Source: Candidatus Nitrosopumilus sp. (GTDB lineage Archaea; Thermoproteota; Nitrososphaeria; Nitrososphaerales; Nitrosopumilaceae). Taken from it: 17,176 bases of DNA. Under the pieces are notes generated by a model. The model did not search any database. It was not told the origin of the DNA and saw only the letters and a program-made list of their open reading frames with translations. Below, one piece after another: positions 13,133-17,176 of this stretch. Position 1 is the first letter of the stretch. Every line of letters begins with the position of its first letter. Location: assembly GCA_016784625.1 (NCBI GenBank), contig JADHUF010000020.1:1-17176 (forward strand), in the 5' to 3' direction. A program made the position numbers and the translations under genes.

Positions 13133-13843
13133 CTATTTTACTGTCAGTAATTCCTCAACTTTTTGAATCAAATCATCCATAGTCGTTGCCTCTAAAATGG
13201 GTTGAAGATCATTTGGATTATTTGCACCAAGTGCAGATAATGAGTAAATGTAATCAGTTGTAGGCGTGTCAGTAGTAAGATAGTATTGTTCTAAAACATG
13301 TTCTAATGAATGTGGTTCAACAACTTGAGGTAATGCTTGTGTGACAACTTTCTTTTTCCATAATTCAACTAGTCTTCTCCATTGTTCTAATGTGATCTTT
13401 TCATCAATTTCTGGAATCATTTCAACTTCAGCTTGAATGTACATTTTTTCTTCAGTTCCAATTTTTTCATGAATGTCAGATATTTCCTGATGTCCCTCAA
13501 CTGATAGTGGATCATAATTTGCAGGTTGTGGAATTGATGGTGTAATAATTTTTTTAATTTTAAATGAATTTCTACCTATGGTTTCAATGTGTAGTTGTAA
13601 TCCATCAAGCTCAATATCTTCACATTTTGTAATTTTAGCAATTGTTCCAATTAATTTAGGAGAATTCCAACCATTAACAGAATTTGTTTCATCAATCAAG
13701 CACACACCAAATTGACCATCACCTAACATACAATCATCAACTAATTGCTTGTAACGAGGCTCAAAGATTCGAAGTGGAAGATCCTGTCTAGGAAATAAAA
13801 CTAAATCTAAAGGAAATATTGGAATTATTTTTGTTTGTGTCAA
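13133..13843 (-). CDS. Stand-alone LON N-terminal (substrate-binding) domain protein
   Basis: A 236-residue cytoplasmic protein matching the LON N-terminal domain: IIPIFPLDLVLFPRQDLPLRIFEPRYKQL at residues 6-34, then DGQFGVCLI and GTIAKI. No ATPase or protease domain follows, so it is not a Lon protease. Family members of this kind are thought to bind proteins, but the partner here is unknown. The start is TTG at 13843; no usable in-frame ATG is nearby, and a TATA box at 13868-13873 sits about 27 nt upstream, fitting a leaderless mRNA. The C-terminal half is helical and acidic (EQWRRLVELWKKK, then LIQKVEELL). It probably heads an operon with P3, 10 bp downstream. Confidence 0.85.
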   Translation of the reverse strand: MTQTKIIPIFPLDLVLFPRQDLPLRIFEPRYKQLVDDCMLGDGQFGVCLIDETNSVNGWNSPKLIGTIAKITKCEDIELDGLQLHIETIGRNSFKIKKIITPSIPQPANYDPLSVEGHQEISDIHEKIGTEEKMYIQAEVEMIPEIDEKITLEQWRRLVELWKKKVVTQALPQVVEPHSLEHVLEQYYLTTDTPTTDYIYSLSALGANNPNDLQPILEATTMDDLIQKVEELLTVK

Positions 13844-13867
13844 CTAGTCATATTGAATTGTCTCTAG

Positions 13868-13873
13868 ATATAT
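13868..13873 (-). promoter_or_regulatory. TATA box for the LON-domain/P3 operon
   Basis: The minus strand reads AATATATC with the ATATAT core centred about 27 nt before the TTG at 13843. This supports the non-ATG start. Confidence 0.6.
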
Positions 13874-13895
13874 TGAATACGGATTTTAAAATAAA

Positions 13896-14825
13896 TTAAA
13901 ACCCATTCTCGTTAAGTGTCAGGCCTAATAGAGCTGCACGTGTATGTTTTCCATATTCAGCTTGCTCAAAATATTTGGCATTTTTTGTATTATCAACATC
14001 ATTTGAGATTTCATCTATTCTTGGAAGAGGGTGTAAAATTATAGAGTCATCTTTCATCTGTTTTAACAAATCTAATCCTACAACATAACTTCCTTTAACT
14101 TTGAGATATTCTTCTTCATCAGGGAATCTCTCCTTTTGGATTCTTGTTACATAAAGAACATCAAGATCATCAATATGTTCTGCAATATCAGTAGATTCTG
14201 TATAGGATAATCGTTTTTTTATTTCATAAACTGAATCAGATCTTATTCTAAGTGACTCTGGAGAAATTAAACGAACATCAACATCATAGTTTCCTAATCC
14301 ATACAAAAGAGAATAAACAGTTCGTCCATATTTTAGATCTCCAACAATTCCAATCTTAAGACCATCAATCTTTTTCTTTTCTTTTTTAATTGTAAACAAA
14401 TCTTGAATTGCCTGTGTAGGATGTTCTTCTGTTCCACTTCCAGCATTAATTACAGGTTTTTTGGAAACTTCAGCTGCAAATCTACTAGAGCCATCCAAAG
14501 TATGTCGTAAAACAAGAATATCAGAGTAAATTGACATCATTCGTACAGTATCAGCAAGACTCTCACCTTTTTGTGTAGAAGAAGAAGTAATATCAGAAAT
14601 TCCCAATGAATTACCACCTACTGATGCCATAGCAGAATCAAAACTAAGACGAGTTCTAGTACTTGGCTCATAAAATAGATAAGCTAAAGTTTTTCCTTTG
14701 CAAATCTCCCTTCGTTCTGTGGGATTTAGTTGCATTATCTTGTCTGTTGCTGTAAATATTTTTTCTAGTTTTTCTTTATCAAATTCCTTAATTGATATGA
14801 TATCTTTTTGATAGAACTCATTCAT
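13896..14825 (-). CDS. pyrB: Aspartate carbamoyltransferase, catalytic chain
   Basis: Catalyses carbamoyl phosphate + L-aspartate to N-carbamoyl-aspartate, the committed step of pyrimidine synthesis, in the cytoplasm. 309 residues, normal for the family. Visible active-site blocks: STRTR (55-59, carbamoyl-phosphate loop), KGESLADT (86-93), RH (107-108), HPTQ (135-138) and HPLPR near 266-270 (aspartate loop). It should trimerise and join PyrI dimers in the allosteric holoenzyme. In many genomes pyrB and pyrI form one operon; here they are divergent with 41 bp between start codons, and their TATA boxes lie inside each other's upstream region. Confidence 0.97.
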   Translation of the reverse strand: MNEFYQKDIISIKEFDKEKLEKIFTATDKIMQLNPTERREICKGKTLAYLFYEPSTRTRLSFDSAMASVGGNSLGISDITSSSTQKGESLADTVRMMSIYSDILVLRHTLDGSSRFAAEVSKKPVINAGSGTEEHPTQAIQDLFTIKKEKKKIDGLKIGIVGDLKYGRTVYSLLYGLGNYDVDVRLISPESLRIRSDSVYEIKKRLSYTESTDIAEHIDDLDVLYVTRIQKERFPDEEEYLKVKGSYVVGLDLLKQMKDDSIILHPLPRIDEISNDVDNTKNAKYFEQAEYGKHTRAALLGLTLNENGF

Positions 14826-14836
14826 TCTTTCAATAA

Positions 14837-14842
14837 TATATA
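14837..14842 (+). promoter_or_regulatory. TATA box for pyrI
   Basis: TATATA (within AATATATACAA) is centred 27-28 nt before the ATG at 14867, predicting a leaderless mRNA. Confidence 0.55.
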
Positions 14843-14850
14843 CAAGAGAC

Positions 14851-14858
14851 TATACAAA
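14851..14858 (-). promoter_or_regulatory. TATA box for pyrB
   Basis: The minus strand reads TTTGTATA, about 29 nt before the pyrB ATG. The + strand heptamer TATACAA occurs here (14851-14857) and 12 bp away (14839-14845), overlapping the pyrI TATA box. Confidence 0.45.
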
Positions 14859-14866
14859 GTATTCTG

Positions 14867-15328
14867 ATGGAACAGTCCGAACTTATGGTTCGACGAATCA
14901 AAGAAGGCACTGTAATTGACCATATTGATGAAGGTAAAGGCCTTCAGGTACTCAATGCATTAAGAATTGATGGTAAAGATGGAAGTTTGATTACCATAGC
15001 CTTGAATGTTCCAAGTGGTAAATTCAAGAAAAAAGATATCATCAAAGTAGAAAACAAGTTCCTAAAAGATGATGATACAAACAAACTCGCAGTTATTGTT
15101 CCACAGGCAACAATTAACATTATCAAAAACTACAAACTAGTTGAAAAAAGAAGAGTGTCTCTTCCAAACGAGGTTGATAGAATATTTCGTTGCTCAAATC
15201 CAGACTGTATCACAAACAGTACTGAACACATAGAATCAATAATGGATGTTATTGACAAGGAAGGAAGGGTACTCAAGTGTAGATATTGTGCAAGAGTATT
15301 GGATGTAAATCAACTAAAATATAATTAA
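14867..15328 (+). CDS. pyrI: Aspartate carbamoyltransferase, regulatory chain
   Basis: The zinc-containing regulatory subunit that binds nucleotide effectors and links PyrB trimers. 153 residues, the usual length. The N-terminal allosteric domain (VRRIKEGTVIDHIDEGKGLQVL, residues 8-29) is followed by a C-terminal zinc domain with Cys109, Cys114, Cys138 and Cys141 (C-x4-C and C-x2-C), all four ligands intact. It has its own promoter, divergent from pyrB. The 3' end faces the ATP synthase operon across 32 bp. Confidence 0.97.
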   Translation: MEQSELMVRRIKEGTVIDHIDEGKGLQVLNALRIDGKDGSLITIALNVPSGKFKKKDIIKVENKFLKDDDTNKLAVIVPQATINIIKNYKLVEKRRVSLPNEVDRIFRCSNPDCITNSTEHIESIMDVIDKEGRVLKCRYCARVLDVNQLKYN

Positions 15329-15346
15329 TTTTTAAAATTTGAAAAA
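15329..15346. terminator. Convergent terminator-like T tracts between pyrI and atpK
   Basis: A T run (TTAATTTTTAAAATTTG region) follows pyrI on the + strand. On the minus strand, ATTTTTC (15341-15347) follows atpK. No stable hairpin was seen, as expected for archaeal termination. Confidence 0.35.
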
Positions 15347-15360
15347 TATGTTTTTGGTAC

Positions 15361-15672
15361 TTATTGTCCTAAGATGATAAACATCATGACGATACCATAG
15401 ATAGCAATTGATTCTACCATACCTACAAAGATGAATACTTTAGACTGTAATGCTGGATTCTCACTGATTACTGCAAGACCTGCTGCACCAACTTGACCTA
15501 AACCAACACCTGCACCGCCTGCTGCAACACCGAATGCGATACCAGCACCAATTAATTTGGAACCGTCACTCATTCCGCTAGCTCCTTCTTCAGCAGCATA
15601 TGCTACATCAGTAAGACCAGCAGCTACGAATGCAATGGCTGCAAATGATAACAATAAAACAATAGGTTTCAT
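15361..15672 (-). CDS. atpK: A-type ATP synthase proteolipid (K/c subunit) with signal-like N-terminus
   Basis: Forms the rotating membrane ring that carries ions through the ATP synthase. 103 residues. Residues 1-26 look like a cleavable signal peptide (MKPIVLLLSFAAIAFVAAG..., ending AYA), followed by the typical hairpin: a glycine-rich helix (LIGAGIAFGVAAGGAGVGLG, 40-59), a polar loop (SENPALQSK, 70-78) and a second helix with the ion-binding Glu87 in VESIAIYG. After cleavage the mature protein would be about 77 residues, a standard one-hairpin subunit. It is the last gene of the operon but has its own TATA box, which could supply the extra copies needed for a ring. Confidence 0.95.
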   Translation of the reverse strand: MKPIVLLLSFAAIAFVAAGLTDVAYAAEEGASGMSDGSKLIGAGIAFGVAAGGAGVGLGQVGAAGLAVISENPALQSKVFIFVGMVESIAIYGIVMMFIILGQ

Positions 15673-15696
15673 CTGTCTGAATTCCTCATAATTCCA

Positions 15697-15704
15697 TATT
15701 TAAA
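15697..15704 (-). promoter_or_regulatory. TATA box for atpK
   Basis: The minus strand reads TTTAAATA followed by TGGAATT, centred 28-29 nt before the atpK ATG. It lies in the 51-bp gap after the small coupled gene, giving atpK an internal operon promoter. Confidence 0.6.
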
Positions 15705-15709
15705 TCATG

Positions 15710-15723
15710 ATGATGTTAGATCA
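15710..15723. repeat. 14-bp direct repeat, copy 1
   Basis: ATGATGTTAGATCA is identical to 15753-15766. This copy lies between the stop of the 43-residue gene and the atpK TATA box. Confidence 0.6.
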
Positions 15724-15855
15724 CTAAATTTTATCAAGTGTTTTCTTTTTGAATGATGTTAGATCATTTTTAATAGATTTAACAAAATTTTCATGATCTT
15801 GATCTAATATCTTCTTAGAATCTTCAAGTAATTTTTTAATTTCTTCTTTTGCCAT
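15724..15855 (-). CDS. 43-residue charged protein in the ATP synthase operon
   Basis: A small gene of unknown function. The sequence begins MAKEEIKKLLEDSKKILDQD and ends KKKTLDKI; it is Lys/Glu/Asp-rich and should form a single amphipathic helix, with no membrane segment. Its ATG shares one base with the stop of atpD (TAATG), so its translation is probably coupled to atpD, a strong sign that it is real. Its place between atpD and atpK suggests a small accessory or stalk-associated subunit; it is far shorter than the roughly 100-residue coiled-coil H/G stalk subunits of archaeal ATP synthases. A decayed remnant of such a subunit is the alternative. Confidence 0.72.
   Translation of the reverse strand: MAKEEIKKLLEDSKKILDQDHENFVKSIKNDLTSFKKKTLDKI
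15753..15766. repeat. 14-bp direct repeat, copy 2
   Basis: This is the partner of 15710-15723, 43 bp away. It lies inside the 43-residue gene, where it encodes the NDLTS part. Confidence 0.6.
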
Positions 15856-16487
15856 TATTTCCTATTTTCCATCTTAGCTTTGACTTTTTTTAACTTTGCG
15901 AATTCTTCTCTTTCTCTTTCTTCAAGAGTTGCAAGAATAAATCGGATTTTTTGTTGATATTGAGGAATAATGACATTTTCAAGAGCATTTAGCAATTTTT
16001 GTGTCTTTTCTAATGCTTTTGCGAGACTAAAAATGGAGTTTTCATATTCTGCTGCTTTACAAATTTTTGGTAGTAATTCTTTGATTTGTTTTGCTGCTCT
16101 ATCAATTGATGAATTTGTATCAGCAAATCCATAAGGCATTGATTTTGTATCTTTTTCTGTAACAGATAGTGCTTGAATTTTTACATCAACAACTCTGCGT
16201 ATGTTAACTTCTACTTCCATTACAGGTGGCGTAGATTCAGCAACAGAGTCAACAGTTCCTGTTCCTAACGCAAGATATGCTTCATTAACAGATTTGTAAA
16301 TGTCTTGTAGTGGATCCCAAATACCACCTCTTGTTTTAGAAGCCTTTTCAATCATCTCCTCAATATTTTTTAAGAGAACTTTACGTTTATCATCTAAGAT
16401 TTGTTGAACCATTGTTGCAACTTGACTAGATTTTTTAAATTTTAAAAGTTCAATTTTTGTAGCAGCAACATTTTGTCCAAATGACAT
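15855..16487 (-). CDS. atpD: A-type ATP synthase subunit D (central stalk)
   Basis: The central-stalk rotor subunit that couples the A3B3 head to the membrane ring. 210 residues, normal for the family. The N-terminal block (ATKIELLKFKKSSQVATMVQQILDDKRKVL) and the C-terminal helix (LEKTQKLLNALENVIIPQYQQKIRFILATLEEREREEFAKLKKVK) are the paired long helices of subunit D. It starts 4 bp after the atpB stop, and its own stop overlaps the start of the small downstream gene. Confidence 0.96.
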   Translation of the reverse strand: MSFGQNVAATKIELLKFKKSSQVATMVQQILDDKRKVLLKNIEEMIEKASKTRGGIWDPLQDIYKSVNEAYLALGTGTVDSVAESTPPVMEVEVNIRRVVDVKIQALSVTEKDTKSMPYGFADTNSSIDRAAKQIKELLPKICKAAEYENSIFSLAKALEKTQKLLNALENVIIPQYQQKIRFILATLEEREREEFAKLKKVKAKMENRK

Positions 16488-16491
16488 TTTG

Positions 16492-17176
16492 TTATTCTTC
16501 CTTGTAATACTGATCTACAAATTTATCTTTAATTTTAGTAATCTCATTCTTTGGTAGTTTAGAAACAATTTTCCATAAGAGCCCAAGTGTTTCTTCGATA
16601 GTTCTGTTCTCATCAGTTGCTTGTGTAAGAAATTCCTTTTCGAAAACATCACCAACATCCATGTATTTTAAATCAATTTCAGTTAGTCCTGCTTTACCTA
16701 CAATACCTGCCAATGCTCTTACTTCTTGTGCTCTAGAATATGCATCATACACTTGATTAGCAACTTCACTGTGATCAGCTCTAGTACTTCCTTCACCAAT
16801 TCCGTCTTTCATCAATCTACTAAGACTCATCAAAATATTGATTGGTGGATAAATTCCTTGTCTGAACAAATCTCTACCAACTACTACTTGTCCCTCTGTA
16901 ATGTAACCAGTAAGGTCAGGTATTGGGTGAGTAATATCATCAGATGGCATTGATAAAATTGGAACTTGTGTAACACTTCCTTTTCTTCCGTTTAATTTAC
17001 CAGCTCTTTCATAAATTGTTGAAAGGTCAGTGTAAAGATAACCAGGATATCCTTTTCTTCCAGGAACTTCTTCTCTTGCTGCACTAATCTCTCTTAATGC
17101 TTCTGCATAGTTTGTCATATCAGTAAGAATTACTAGAACGTGCATTCCTAATTCAAATGCTAAATATTCTGCTACA
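16492..17176 (-). CDS. atpB: A-type ATP synthase subunit B, C-terminal part (N-terminus cut by window edge)
   Basis: The non-catalytic nucleotide-binding subunit of the A3B3 head. Only about 228 of roughly 460 residues are present. The frame stays open through the edge; upstream of the internal ATG at 17145 it reads [10 protein letters not shown], so the real start is outside. Family landmarks: [53 protein letters not shown] strand (here [20 protein letters not shown]), GYITEGQ and the [21 protein letters not shown] segment. The end [10 protein letters not shown] is the true C-terminus. It is the first of the genes seen here in the order atpB-atpD-small gene-atpK. Confidence 0.96.
   Translation of the reverse strand, partial: VAEYLAFELGMHVLVILTDMTNYAEALREISAAREEVPGRKGYPGYLYTDLSTIYERAGKLNGRKGSVTQVPILSMPSDDITHPIPDLTGYITEGQVVVGRDLFRQGIYPPINILMSLSRLMKDGIGEGSTRADHSEVANQVYDAYSRAQEVRALAGIVGKAGLTEIDLKYMDVGDVFEKEFLTQATDENRTIEETLGLLWKIVSKLPKNEITKIKDKFVDQYYKEE

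Noticed and set aside
16726..17145. Internal ATG at 17145 as the start of atpB, and the + strand frame at 16726-16953
   Set aside because: The atpB frame continues upstream with family sequence ([10 protein letters not shown]), so the ATG is internal. The + strand frame is antisense to it.

Overview
The window looks like chromosomal DNA of an ammonia-oxidising thaumarchaeon of the Nitrosopumilus/Nitrosarchaeum type. Evidence: strongly AT-rich DNA; archaeal core promoters (TATA box about 25-28 nt before the start codon, so mostly leaderless mRNAs); an archaeal A-type ATP synthase operon; PyrB plus PyrI; secreted proteins ending in PEFG-CTERM signals; a blue-copper cupredoxin; and the 35-residue WIKNNAGWW surface module that I associate with this phylum. 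No mobile element, CRISPR array, tRNA or rRNA was seen. Genes are tightly packed, and no gene-free stretch exceeds about 300 bp.

Layout. (1) 1-3525, minus strand: two paralogous secreted proteins, P1 (cut by the left edge) and P2, separated by a 68-residue protein of unknown function. Both end in tandem WIKNNAGWW modules. (2) 3637-8843: a CFI-box-CTERM membrane protein, a PEFG-anchored cupredoxin, a small membrane-anchored envelope protein, and a very large CopC-CopD-beta-sandwich-propeller fusion. This is a copper-handling envelope cluster. (3) 8833-11749: a ZnuABC-type metal importer (minus strand) divergent from a NikR-like ribbon-helix-helix regulator that has lost one nickel ligand. Two 12-bp repeats flank the regulator's TATA box. 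(4) 11746-13843, minus strand: a solo LON-domain protein followed by P3, the third paralog of P1/P2, which has a PEFG-CTERM tail instead of WIKNNAGWW modules. (5) 13896-15328: pyrB and pyrI, divergently transcribed from a 41-bp region rather than forming an operon. (6) 15361-17176, minus strand: the end of the A-type ATP synthase operon (atpB, atpD, a 43-residue protein with overlapping start, and atpK with its own promoter).

How they fit together. Ammonia oxidation in these archaea depends on copper enzymes outside the membrane. The window concentrates extracytoplasmic metal proteins: a type 1 copper protein, CopC/CopD, and several secreted proteins whose predicted signal cleavage exposes an N-terminal histidine. 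The most intriguing candidate is the P1/P2/P3 family. All three have a conserved G|HGLG cleavage junction, two further invariant histidines (VVHEE and [IV][IV]HF), and interchangeable surface-attachment ends. I infer that they may bind a metal, possibly copper, at the cell surface. The sequence alone does not prove this.
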